In this document: positions 6,322 to 13,548 of the stretch, piece by piece
How the letters are laid out: the number at the start of each line of letters is the position of its first letter
Position numbering within the stretch: position 1 is the first letter of the stretch
Assembly: GCA_964443025.1 (NCBI GenBank)
Contig: CAYUEL010000050.1
Span: forward strand, 1-14,431
Direction: 5' to 3'
DNA: 14,431 nt
DNA from: JAJFKJ01 sp964443025
GTDB taxonomy: Bacteria; Pseudomonadota; Gammaproteobacteria; JABCZS01
Translations under genes and position numbers: made by a program
The notes under the pieces: model-generated
Database searches by the model: none
Told to the model about the DNA's origin: nothing
The model's input: only the letters and a program-made list of their open reading frames with translations

Positions 6322-8588
6322 TGCTAAATTTTTTACGTAAAATTATTCAGGAAGTCAATTCCGCTCAAAACCTACCTGAGGCGTTAAACGTCGTTGTTGA
6401 ACGTATTTGCGAATTCATGAGCGTTGAGTCCGTGGCTATTTTCATATTAGATGAAACGGATGAACATTTTTTGTTGATTGCATCAAAAGGGTATAAACCA
6501 GCTGCAGTCGGAAAACTTCGCATTAAAAAAGATATAGGCTTGGTGGGTTTAATTGCTAAACGAGAAGAACCTATTAACCTCGAAGATTGTCAGGCCCATG
6601 AGAAATATGTTTATTATCCTGAAACAGGCGAAGAAATATACAAAGCCTTGTTAGGTGTTCCTATCATTCACCAACGTAAAGTATTGGGTGTGATGGTTGC
6701 ACAACAACGGGACATGCGCAAGTTCGATGAAAATGAAGAAGCTTTAATGGTGACGGTATCTGCACAATTGGCAGGAGTCATTGCTCAAGCTAAAGCGCAA
6801 GGGGGCTTAGAAGCCATTGAGCAAGCCGTTAAAAGTAAACCCGGAAGGCAATTTAGAGGCATTCCAGGAGCGCCGGGTGTTGGATTAGGTGAGGCGGTAC
6901 GTAGTTATGCATTGGCTGATTTGGATGCCGTACCTGATCGTCAGATCGACGATATTCATAAAGAAATTGAGATATTTAATGAAGCGTTAGAACTTGCGCG
7001 CGATGAAATTAAAGTGCTTGCAAAACGTTTACACGCAAGCTTACCTCTCGAAGAGCAAGCATTATTTGATGCGTATCTCAAAATTTTAGACAATGAAAGT
7101 TTAGGATCGGAAGTTATCGCGCAAATTAAACAAAATAATTGGGCGCAGGGCGCATTACGCAGCGTCATTAAACAACATGTGCATCATTATGAAGAAATGG
7201 AAGATGAATATCTGCGCGAGCGTGCCGCGGATTTGCGCGACTTAGGACGACGTGTTTTAACTTATTTACAAGCAGAACAACAATCAACACCTTCTTATCC
7301 AAATCAAATTATTTTAGTGGGTGAAGAGATTACGGCTGCGAAATTAGCTGAAATTCCCCGAGAAAAATTAGTAGGTATTGTATCGTGTCGTGGATCATCA
7401 AACTCGCATGTGGCTATATTGGCAAGATCCATGGGTATTCCGACGGTGATGGGTGCGGAAGATTTGCCACTGGTTAACATTGAAGGGCAAGAATTGATTG
7501 TGGATGGTTATCATGGAAAAGTTTACATGTCTCCATCGCCAACATTGCGTCGAGAATTTCAGCGCTTAATGAAAGAAGAGCAAGAATTATATGCAGGGTT
7601 AGAAGCATTGCAAACCGAACAAGCTATTACACCGGATGGACATCATGTTCCTTTATTGGTGAATGCAGGTTTGGCTGCAGATATTCCTTCTTCATTAGAT
7701 GTTGGTGCTGAGGGAGTGGGATTATATCGAACGGAAGTTCCATTCATGGTACGTGATCGTTTTCCTAGCGAGGAAGAGCAACGTCAAATATATCGGCAAA
7801 TGTTGGAAGCCTTTTCACCTAGACCTGTGATTATGCGCACGTTAGATGTGGGTGGCGATAAAGCACTTCCTTACTTTAGCATTAAAGAAGAAAATCCATT
7901 TTTGGGTTGGCGTGGATTGCGTATTACATTGGACCATCCTGAGTTTTTCTTAGTACAAATTCGTGCGATGTTATTAGCCAGTAGCGGTCTTAATAATTTA
8001 AATATTATGTTGCCAATGGTCAGTAGTATTTCAGAAGTGTTAGAGGCAAAGAAGCTTATTCAACAAGCCTATGACGAAGTGGTGGCAGAAGATTCTAATA
8101 TCGATTTTCCTAGAGTGGGCGCAATGATTGAGGTTCCTTCAGCTGTTTATCAAGCCGAGGAATTTGCTGCTGAATGTGATTTTCTTTCCGTAGGCAGTAA
8201 CGATTTAACGCAATATTTATTAGCAGTTGATAGAAACAACTCACGTGTTGCGCGTATCTATGATTCGTTGCATCCATCAGTGTTAAGAGCATTGATTGAT
8301 GTTGTGACGGCAACGCATGCACAAGGAAAACCTGCAAGTATTTGCGGTGAAATGGCGGGAGATCCAGCCAGTGCGATCTTATTATTGGCAATGGGGTACA
8401 ATACACTCAGCATGAGCGCAACCAGTTTAACCTCAGTGAAATGGGTTATTCGTAACTTTACGTTAAAACAAGCGCAAACTTTATTGGCTGAAGCTTTAAC
8501 GTTGCGCGACCCCCAATCGATTCGTCATTTATTAGAGGATGCTTTACAAAAAGCAGGTTTGGGTGGTTTAGTTCGAGCAGGCAAATAA
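6321..8588 (+). CDS. ptsP: Nitrogen-PTS enzyme I with GAF domain (PtsP, EI-Ntr)
   Basis: PtsP autophosphorylates from phosphoenolpyruvate and passes the phosphate to HPr/NPr, starting the regulatory PTS-Ntr relay. Residues ~1-170 form a GAF sensor domain, which in known PtsP proteins responds to glutamine or 2-oxoglutarate. The swivelling phospho-His domain carries the active His363 within SSNSHVAILARSMGIP. The C-terminal PEP-binding barrel shows GVGLYRTEVPFM, MRTLDVGGDKALPYF, NPFLGWRGLRI, the SVGSNDLTQYLLAVDR loop, and the catalytic Cys675 in ICGEMAGDP. At 755 residues it is almost the length of E. coli PtsP (748), so it is intact. Just before the active His, SSN stands where family members usually have a T next to the Ser. 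Its likely HPr acceptor is encoded about 2.6 kb downstream on the other strand (11173-11442). The next gene begins two bases after its stop. Confidence 0.97.
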   Translation: MLNFLRKIIQEVNSAQNLPEALNVVVERICEFMSVESVAIFILDETDEHFLLIASKGYKPAAVGKLRIKKDIGLVGLIAKREEPINLEDCQAHEKYVYYPETGEEIYKALLGVPIIHQRKVLGVMVAQQRDMRKFDENEEALMVTVSAQLAGVIAQAKAQGGLEAIEQAVKSKPGRQFRGIPGAPGVGLGEAVRSYALADLDAVPDRQIDDIHKEIEIFNEALELARDEIKVLAKRLHASLPLEEQALFDAYLKILDNESLGSEVIAQIKQNNWAQGALRSVIKQHVHHYEEMEDEYLRERAADLRDLGRRVLTYLQAEQQSTPSYPNQIILVGEEITAAKLAEIPREKLVGIVSCRGSSNSHVAILARSMGIPTVMGAEDLPLVNIEGQELIVDGYHGKVYMSPSPTLRREFQRLMKEEQELYAGLEALQTEQAITPDGHHVPLLVNAGLAADIPSSLDVGAEGVGLYRTEVPFMVRDRFPSEEEQRQIYRQMLEAFSPRPVIMRTLDVGGDKALPYFSIKEENPFLGWRGLRITLDHPEFFLVQIRAMLLASSGLNNLNIMLPMVSSISEVLEAKKLIQQAYDEVVAEDSNIDFPRVGAMIEVPSAVYQAEEFAAECDFLSVGSNDLTQYLLAVDRNNSRVARIYDSLHPSVLRALIDVVTATHAQGKPASICGEMAGDPASAILLLAMGYNTLSMSATSLTSVKWVIRNFTLKQAQTLLAEALTLRDPQSIRHLLEDALQKAGLGGLVRAGK

Positions 8589-8590
8589 TA

Positions 8591-9253
8591 GTGGATATGA
8601 TTACCTTAAGCCCCGATGAATTTGAAGCATTATGGAAACGCGGAACGGTCATATCAAAGCATAAAAAATATGGGCCTAAAGTATTTTCAACAGAAAATGG
8701 TGATTACGTTAAAGTATTTAATCCAAAATCTGGGTTAACAAAACGCCGTTTGTTTCCAAAGTATAAAAAATTTATTGCCAATGCCAATCGATTAAAAAAA
8801 TTAGGTATTCCAACCATTACTGTTAATAACATATACTTTCTAACGAAACATCAAAATTATGCCGTGCGGTATGAACCATTAATTGGATATAACCTTCGCG
8901 ATTTGTTTGTTAAAGAGGGTGCTTCAATGATTTCTGATTTTTTACCCTTTTTGGCGAAGCTTCATGCATTAGGTATTTATTTTCGAGGCATTCATTTAGG
9001 TAATGTGTTAAAGCTTTCTTCGCATGATTTTGGTCTCATTGATATGACTGATTTGTATATTAAACATAAACCATTAAGCGTATGGCATCGTGTTAGAAAT
9101 GTATCGCATATGGTTAATATGCAACAAGATGATAAAATATTTAAGACTTATGGAATTGTTTCGTTATTAAACGATTATGTTAATGTTGCGAAATTAACAA
9201 ACTGGGAAAAAATATTTTTTTATATGTTTGCACAGTTATATCATTTGAGGTGA
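8591..9253 (+). CDS. Small kinase-fold protein, Kdo/WaaP or 'toluene tolerance' type
   Basis: A 220-residue soluble protein resembling a minimal protein-kinase fold of the lipopolysaccharide-kinase/'toluene tolerance' group. Visible elements are a candidate nucleotide Lys41 in GDYVKVF, the loop FRGIHLGNVL at 131-140, and a DFG-like metal site LIDMTDL with Asp151. The usual catalytic HxD of the loop is replaced by FRG, while Asn138 is kept. I recall a similar FRxxHLGN loop in pseudomonad members annotated as toluene tolerance proteins, so the change may be a family trait. No membrane segment or signal peptide is seen. Start: GTG at 8591, two bases after the ptsP stop; an in-frame ATG at 8597 is also possible, and neither has a strong ribosome site. 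It sits inside a coupled unit with ptsP and pdxH. The substrate is unknown; small-molecule or envelope-sugar phosphorylation is a guess. Confidence 0.75.
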   Translation: MDMITLSPDEFEALWKRGTVISKHKKYGPKVFSTENGDYVKVFNPKSGLTKRRLFPKYKKFIANANRLKKLGIPTITVNNIYFLTKHQNYAVRYEPLIGYNLRDLFVKEGASMISDFLPFLAKLHALGIYFRGIHLGNVLKLSSHDFGLIDMTDLYIKHKPLSVWHRVRNVSHMVNMQQDDKIFKTYGIVSLLNDYVNVAKLTNWEKIFFYMFAQLYHLR

Positions 9254-9256
9254 TTG

Positions 9257-9901
9257 ATGAAAGATAATTCATTTGAAAAGATACGGCGTGATTATGAAAA
9301 ACACGCGCTAGCACAGAGTGATCTTAACCCAAACCCTTATAAGCAATTAAAAGATTGGTTGCAAGCAGCTGTCGAAGCGGATTGTTCTGATGCTACCGCC
9401 ATGACATTGGCTACGGTGGATACACAACAACATCCAGATGTCCGTATTGTATTACTTAAAAAATGTGATGAACAATCAATTACTTTTTTTACTGATTTTG
9501 ATAGTGCAAAAGGGGAACAGTTAAAACACAATCCTTTTGTGGCCATTAATTTTTATTGGTCAGCGTTAGAACGCCAGGTTCGTATCAAAGGGAATATTGC
9601 CTGCGTACCTGATAAAGAATCAGATGAATATTTCGCATTACGTCCCAGGGAAAGTCAGCTTGCAGCCAGTGTATCAAAACAAAGCAGGGTGATTGAAAGT
9701 CGTGAAGTGTTGGAAAAAGAATATGAGCGCATCAAAGCACAATATGAAAATAAATCAATTCCTCGACCCGCACATTGGGGTGGTTATCAAGTGGCTGCAC
9801 ATTATTTTGAATTTTGGCAAGGGCGCATTAATCGTTTACACGATCGCTTTGCCTATAAACAAACAAAAGAAGGGTGGAAGATTTCCCGTTTATCGCCTTA
9901 A
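9257..9901 (+). CDS. pdxH: Pyridoxamine/pyridoxine 5'-phosphate oxidase
   Basis: This FMN enzyme oxidises pyridoxamine or pyridoxine 5'-phosphate to pyridoxal 5'-phosphate with O2, the last step of vitamin B6 synthesis and salvage. The 214-residue protein aligns by eye along its whole length with E. coli PdxH. Landmarks are AMTLATVD near residue 50, RIVLLKKCDE, LERQVRIKG, RPRESQLAASVSKQS, WGGYQV, FEFWQGRINRLHDRF with the conserved RLHDR substrate/FMN region, and the C-terminal WKISRLSP. The frame also opens at a TTG at 9254, but GAGGTG at 9246-9251 fits the ATG at 9257 (five bases) much better. The gene starts three bases after the kinase-fold gene and ends exactly where the convergent permease gene ends, with no spacer. 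Confidence 0.97.
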   Translation: MKDNSFEKIRRDYEKHALAQSDLNPNPYKQLKDWLQAAVEADCSDATAMTLATVDTQQHPDVRIVLLKKCDEQSITFFTDFDSAKGEQLKHNPFVAINFYWSALERQVRIKGNIACVPDKESDEYFALRPRESQLAASVSKQSRVIESREVLEKEYERIKAQYENKSIPRPAHWGGYQVAAHYFEFWQGRINRLHDRFAYKQTKEGWKISRLSP

Positions 9902-11113
9902 TTAAATCGAAACAGCTATTTCAAGAATAATAATTCCAATCGATAAAATGCCTACCAACCACAATGCGATCTTACCGCCGGGTGTGTAAAAAGGTGCATG
10001 AACATGGGCAATGTAACGCCCTTGATATACCATCATAGCGGGCAATATCCCGTATAATACTGCAACGAATACACCGGCAAATTCAATTGCTACAATATAA
10101 CCTTTAGGAAAAAACAATGCATAAAACAAGGGTGGAATCACGGTAAGAAAGCTAAGGCAAATACGCCCACAACATGTTTTTTTCACGGCTAAGCCATCTG
10201 CAAGAAAATCACGCAAACTCAAATTCACGGCTAGAAAAGAAGTCACTAATGCACAAAATGAGAATGTTCCAATCACACTGGCAATTAATAACAAACCGAA
10301 ATTGTCTTGTAAACTGTTAACCATGGTTGCGACAGGATGATCTCCGTTTGCAAGTGCGATAAGGCCATTATCACCATAAAGCGGGAATAAGCCTAAAATC
10401 ATTATTTCCCAGGTGATATAAAATATTAAGGGAATAAAGCTTCCAACAAATAATGCTATCAAAACCTTTTTGTAGTTAGAGCCTAAGTATTCGCGAATAC
10501 TGGGTAACATGACGTGAGAAGTAAAGGATAAAATAACAACGGTAATCGCTGGTAAAAGTAAAAGTGGATCACCTTCAAAAAACGTTTGAGTGCTAATATG
10601 TGGTGCAATATCGGAGATCAGGATCAAGAAACTGAGGATTAAGCCGATGATTAAAATACGGTTGATATGTTCAGTAACGCCTGTACCAAAATAAACAATC
10701 AAACCAAAAATAAATGCAAATATAAACATGCCTGTATACATGGGTGCGTCGAGTTTAAGTATATCTTCGATAAAAACAGAAATCAGTGAGCCGCCGGCAG
10801 ACATGTAAGCAGCAGAAACACTGAATAACAAGAGTAAAAACATGATCCAGGCTACCACTTGTCCGGCACGTCCTAACCGTTCACCTGCCATGGAAATAAT
10901 ATTGCTGCTAGGGTGCGGACTCATTAAATTTGCTTCAAGCAATAACACAACGGTGTAAAACATAAAGCAAAAGCAAATCACGAAAAAGATAATGCTTGGA
11001 ATTAATCCCCCCACAGCGGTTTTAAGTGGAAGAGCTAACATTCCTGCACCAATGGTGGTGCCGGCTACCATCAAAATGGATCCGAAGGTTTTATTCTTGT
11101 ATAAATGCCACAT
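9902..11113 (-). CDS. Aromatic amino acid permease, HAAAP (TyrP/Mtr) family
   Basis: An integral inner-membrane transporter of about 400 residues with roughly eleven hydrophobic segments. The first carries GTTIGAGMLALP, the signature of the hydroxy/aromatic amino acid permease family, which imports tyrosine or tryptophan by proton symport. Later landmarks include SHVMLPSIREYLGS between mid-protein helices and LAVNLSLRDFLADGL near helix 8-9, both typical of TyrP-like members. Exact substrate cannot be read from sequence. The frame opens at a TTG at 11125, but I use the ATG at 11113, which places the first helix about ten residues in; neither has a clear Shine-Dalgarno. It follows the HPr gene by about 60 bases, across an inverted repeat, in the same direction. 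It may be the last gene of the rpoN-ptsN cluster or have its own promoter. Its stop abuts the pdxH stop. Confidence 0.9.
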   Translation of the reverse strand: MWHLYKNKTFGSILMVAGTTIGAGMLALPLKTAVGGLIPSIIFFVICFCFMFYTVVLLLEANLMSPHPSSNIISMAGERLGRAGQVVAWIMFLLLLFSVSAAYMSAGGSLISVFIEDILKLDAPMYTGMFIFAFIFGLIVYFGTGVTEHINRILIIGLILSFLILISDIAPHISTQTFFEGDPLLLLPAITVVILSFTSHVMLPSIREYLGSNYKKVLIALFVGSFIPLIFYITWEIMILGLFPLYGDNGLIALANGDHPVATMVNSLQDNFGLLLIASVIGTFSFCALVTSFLAVNLSLRDFLADGLAVKKTCCGRICLSFLTVIPPLFYALFFPKGYIVAIEFAGVFVAVLYGILPAMMVYQGRYIAHVHAPFYTPGGKIALWLVGILSIGIIILEIAVSI

Positions 11114-11141
11114 CAGGGTGCCCAAATCGTGGAACGAATTA

Positions 11142-11165
11142 CCAGTATAATTTATTTAATACTGG
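11142..11165. repeat. Inverted repeat between HPr and permease genes
   Basis: CCAGTAT (11142-11148) and ATACTGG (11159-11165) are perfect complements around a 10-base AT-only centre. In the direction of both flanking genes the dyad is followed by TAATTCGTT rather than a clean T-run, so it is a weak candidate terminator. It could instead be a repressor operator: read on the minus strand, a -10-like TATACT overlaps its promoter-distal arm. I cannot decide between the two. Confidence 0.5.
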
Positions 11166-11172
11166 AATGCCA

Positions 11173-11442
11173 CTACTCTGCTTCGCCAAAGCGGGTATTG
11201 ATCAGTGTGGATAATGCAAGCCAGGCATCTTCTTGATCGTTACCATTGATAATCAATTCGATTTCAGATCCTTGGCTTGCAGCTAGCATCATGACACCCA
11301 TGATACTTTTACCGTTAATGCGTTTTTGTTTATGTTCAACTTCAATTTGACTTTCATATTGTCCGGCGGTCGCAACAAATTTAGCGGATGCACGCGCATG
11401 CAATCCAAGCTTATTAATGATTTTAATTTTTTTCCTCAACAT
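11173..11442 (-). CDS. ptsH: HPr-family phosphocarrier protein (HPr/NPr)
   Basis: This small cytoplasmic carrier accepts phosphate from enzyme I (PtsP here) on a histidine and passes it to EIIA proteins. With the ATG at 11442, the protein is 89 residues, and the two key residues fall at their textbook positions: His15 in LGLHARASA and Ser46 in INGKSIMGVMM. Ser46 is the HprK target, and hprK lies two genes upstream. An alternative GTG at 11448 has better spacing to an AAGGGG ribosome site but shifts this numbering by two. The start overlaps the end of the EIIA gene by seven bases, so the two are translationally coupled. Intact Ser46 plus HprK suggests dual control, His phosphorylation for relay and Ser phosphorylation as a switch; that reading is inferred from known systems. 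Confidence 0.95.
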   Translation of the reverse strand: MLRKKIKIINKLGLHARASAKFVATAGQYESQIEVEHKQKRINGKSIMGVMMLAASQGSEIELIINGNDQEDAWLALSTLINTRFGEAE

Positions 11443-11819
11443 CCGCACGTCACCCCTTCTCGTCCTGCAGCTAATGCTTTTTGAACAAGCTCCTCTACGC
11501 TTAAGTGAGGATAATTAAATACACGTAATAACATAGCTAAGTTTAAGCCGCTAATAACAAAAACACGTTTTCCATCGTGTAATCGATGCGCAATGTTACT
11601 GGGCGTCGCGCCCAGCATGTCTGTGAAGATAATACATCCGTCATGAGTAGCATAATTTTTAATTATTTTTTTAGCAATGTTGAAACAATCATCGGGATCG
11701 CTATTGGCACAAACGGAAATGGATTCGGTGGGTAGGCTTAATTTGCCGTAGGTTTGTTCAACAGCGGCGATCATGGCCTGGCCAATGTGTGAATGCGTGA
11801 TGGTTAAAATGATCGTCAT
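11436..11819 (-). CDS. PTS EIIA component, mannose/fructose family, stand-alone
   Basis: A 127-residue single-domain EIIA of the mannose-family fold, which takes phosphate from HPr. The candidate active His9 lies in TITHSHIGQAM, matching the position of His10 in E. coli ManX. The fold's second signature, FTDMLGATPSNIAHRL, follows at about residue 66. No EIIB domain is fused and no EIIB, EIIC or EIID gene is nearby, so a role in sugar uptake is unlikely. Such orphan EIIA proteins accompany hprK and HPr in many proteobacteria and are thought to be regulatory. The gene overlaps hprK by four bases (ATGA) and the HPr gene by seven, within one operon. The C-terminus ends in an unusual Cys-Gly-Cys. 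Confidence 0.92.
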   Translation of the reverse strand: MTIILTITHSHIGQAMIAAVEQTYGKLSLPTESISVCANSDPDDCFNIAKKIIKNYATHDGCIIFTDMLGATPSNIAHRLHDGKRVFVISGLNLAMLLRVFNYPHLSVEELVQKALAAGREGVTCGC

Positions 11820-12769
11820 GAAGCCTGAGACTCGGTTTCTTTGCCAATAGCATCGCTTTGCATCTTCATAAAAACTTTACAAGCATTGTAACCGCTTTTT
11901 TGTAAGACTTGGTTGTGTACAGCGGCTTCCACCAATACAGAAAGGCTGCGTCCAGGTCCTGCAGGCAATGTGACTTCGGGCACGGCTACTTCTAAAAATT
12001 CACGTTTACGGTGCATCCCGGCGAGACGATCGATTCTACCGACAACAGGATCAGACATATCGATCACATTCACAATTAAATCCAGTCGCTTGCATTCTTT
12101 TACGGCAGTATTACCAAACATGGCACGCACATTGATAATACCTAATCCGCGTACTTCTAAAAAATCTTGCAATAATTCGGGTGCGCGGCCCATCAATAAA
12201 TCAGGTGCTTCTTTGGAAAAAAAAGGTGAATCATCTGCAACCAAACGATGACCACGATTAATCAACTCTAACGCTAGCTCACTTTTCCCGACACCACTGT
12301 TGCCTGTTAATAATACGCCCAGATCAAATACATCCATAAATACGCCATGAACGGTGATGGATGGCGCATAGAGCGTTGTTAGATGGTGGTTTAGTCGATT
12401 TAATACGGTGGCAGCAGAAAGATGTGTGCATATAATAGGCACTTCTTGCTCTTGTGCGCCCAGAATAATTTCATCGGTTGCATGTTGATCTTCGCACAAT
12501 ATTATGAGAGTTGGAAGTGCAGCAAAAAATTGCTTAATTGCTTCTTGATAAGCAGACACTTCGAGATTAGCCAGGTAATGAAATTCTTGTGCAGCTAATA
12601 AAGTGATTTGCGGTGGATGCACAAAATTTAAAAATCCCACCAATGTGGATAAAGCTTCAGGTGTATATTGCAAGCTGCGGTGTGCGTATTCTTGACCAAA
12701 AAACCATGTCAAGTGAAGCTTGCTTTTATGTGTTTCAAACAGTTCTTGAACTGTAGTGCTATGATGCAA
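11816..12769 (-). CDS. hprK: HPr kinase/phosphorylase
   Basis: This bifunctional enzyme phosphorylates and dephosphorylates HPr on Ser46 using ATP or PPi. The C-terminal half has the Walker A loop GNSGVGKS at residues 156-163, then LVADDSPFF, the HprK signature EVRGLGIINVRAMFG, and the C-terminal loop VTLPAGPGRSLSVLVEAAV. The N-terminal half is the usual variable domain. With 317 residues it matches the normal family length (310-320). The frame stays open to 12877, but that would overlap ptsN by 119 bases. I prefer the TTG at 12769, which sits nine bases after AAAGGAG (12779-12785) and overlaps ptsN by only 11 bases. Its target HPr, with Ser46 intact, is encoded two genes downstream. A proteobacterial HprK is known but absent from enteric model species. 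Confidence 0.94.
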   Translation of the reverse strand: MHHSTTVQELFETHKSKLHLTWFFGQEYAHRSLQYTPEALSTLVGFLNFVHPPQITLLAAQEFHYLANLEVSAYQEAIKQFFAALPTLIILCEDQHATDEIILGAQEQEVPIICTHLSAATVLNRLNHHLTTLYAPSITVHGVFMDVFDLGVLLTGNSGVGKSELALELINRGHRLVADDSPFFSKEAPDLLMGRAPELLQDFLEVRGLGIINVRAMFGNTAVKECKRLDLIVNVIDMSDPVVGRIDRLAGMHRKREFLEVAVPEVTLPAGPGRSLSVLVEAAVHNQVLQKSGYNACKVFMKMQSDAIGKETESQAS

Positions 12770-13220
12770 GAGCGGCGTCTCCTTTCGCTTGCGTGATAAT
12801 CCTGAAAGCTTCATCGGATGTACGTGTATGTCGTAAAGCTTCGCGAACGTCACTTTGTGTAAACACTGTTGCAACATCAGATAATATTTTTAAGTGAGCA
12901 TCATTCTCTGCTTCAGGTACTAATAAACCAAATATTAAATCAACCGGTTGTTCGTTGGGACCTTCAAAAAAAATGGGTTTCTTAAGTTGTAAAAAACAAC
13001 CAATCGGTCTATCAAGCCCTACCACACGTGCATGAGGTAATGCAACACCGTGTCCCAATGCCGTACTACCTAATTTTTCACGCTCAACCAAAGCTTGAAG
13101 GCATTCGCCTTGTATATTTTTAGGTGCACATAATTCAGCGATGATTTCTAGGGTGCGCTTCTTGGTGGATTCGTTAACGCCCAACCGGATCCGTTCCTGG
13201 TTTAACACTTTCAATGCCAT
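12759..13220 (-). CDS. ptsN: Nitrogen-regulatory EIIA (EIIA-Ntr)
   Basis: EIIA-Ntr is the output protein of the nitrogen PTS. Its phosphorylation state regulates potassium transport, sensor kinases and stress responses in studied species. The 153-residue protein aligns with E. coli PtsN: TKKRTLEIIAEL near the N-terminus, REKLGSTALGHGVALPHARV with the phospho-accepting His63, and PVDLIFGLLVPE. The ATG has a good AGGAA site six bases upstream. It lies 14 bases after hpf and overlaps hprK by 11 bases. Its expected phosphate donor is the HPr encoded at 11173-11442, charged by PtsP at 6321-8588. Confidence 0.96.
   Translation of the reverse strand: MALKVLNQERIRLGVNESTKKRTLEIIAELCAPKNIQGECLQALVEREKLGSTALGHGVALPHARVVGLDRPIGCFLQLKKPIFFEGPNEQPVDLIFGLLVPEAENDAHLKILSDVATVFTQSDVREALRHTRTSDEAFRIITQAKGDAALAS
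12779..12785 (-). promoter_or_regulatory. Ribosome binding site that sets the hprK start
   Basis: The minus strand reads AAAGGAG here, inside the last codons of ptsN and nine bases before the TTG at 12769. It is the best Shine-Dalgarno near the ptsN/hprK junction and is the main reason to prefer the short hprK start over one deep inside ptsN. Confidence 0.6.
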
Positions 13221-13234
13221 AGAAAATTCCTGTG

Positions 13235-13537
13235 TTATTCTTGTGAACCTTGGTGGTCTTGTTTTTTGTTTTTGTAATCGATGGCTTGTCTATCAAGCTT
13301 TTTAATTAATGAATCGATGGCCGTATACATATCATCTTCAGTGGCCTTAGCAAACAGTTGATCACTTTTAACATTGATTGTTGCTTCAGCTGTTTGCCGA
13401 TATGAATCGATGCTTAATATTACATGCACATTTGTCATGTTGTGCAGGTGTCTGGATATTTTTTCAAATTGTTTGTGCACGTGAGTTTTAAGCGCTTCAG
13501 TTACTTCGACATTTTTACCGCTAATATTCAATTGCAT
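13235..13537 (-). CDS. hpf: Ribosome hibernation promoting factor, short form
   Basis: HPF binds the 30S A/P-site region and helps form inactive 100S ribosomes in stationary phase. The 100-residue protein starts MQLNISGKNVEVTEAL and contains the fold's KFEKI-like helix, VHVILSIDSYRQTAEATI, and a DDMYTAIDSLIKKLDRQ helix. It lacks the C-terminal dimerisation domain of long HPF, so it belongs to the short form typical of gammaproteobacteria. It starts nine bases after rpoN, and its AGGAG ribosome site (13544-13548) overlaps the rpoN stop codon, so its translation may be coupled to rpoN. This position next to rpoN and ptsN is the classical one. Confidence 0.95.
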   Translation of the reverse strand: MQLNISGKNVEVTEALKTHVHKQFEKISRHLHNMTNVHVILSIDSYRQTAEATINVKSDQLFAKATEDDMYTAIDSLIKKLDRQAIDYKNKKQDHQGSQE

Positions 13538-13543
13538 GTGAAA

Positions 13544-13548
13544 CTCCT
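13544..13548 (-). promoter_or_regulatory. hpf ribosome binding site overlapping rpoN stop
   Basis: AGGAG on the minus strand ends six bases before the hpf ATG and shares bases with the rpoN TAG codon (13547-13549). This is the geometry expected for coupled translation. Confidence 0.7.

Noticed and set aside
11114..11125. TTG start for the permease at 11125
   Set aside because: It adds four residues, with no ribosome site, before a reasonable ATG at 11113; kept only as an alternative.
11913..12251. 112-aa plus-strand ORF opposite hprK
   Set aside because: It is Arg/Ser/Thr-rich, as expected for the reverse of conserved hprK codons, and has no ribosome site.
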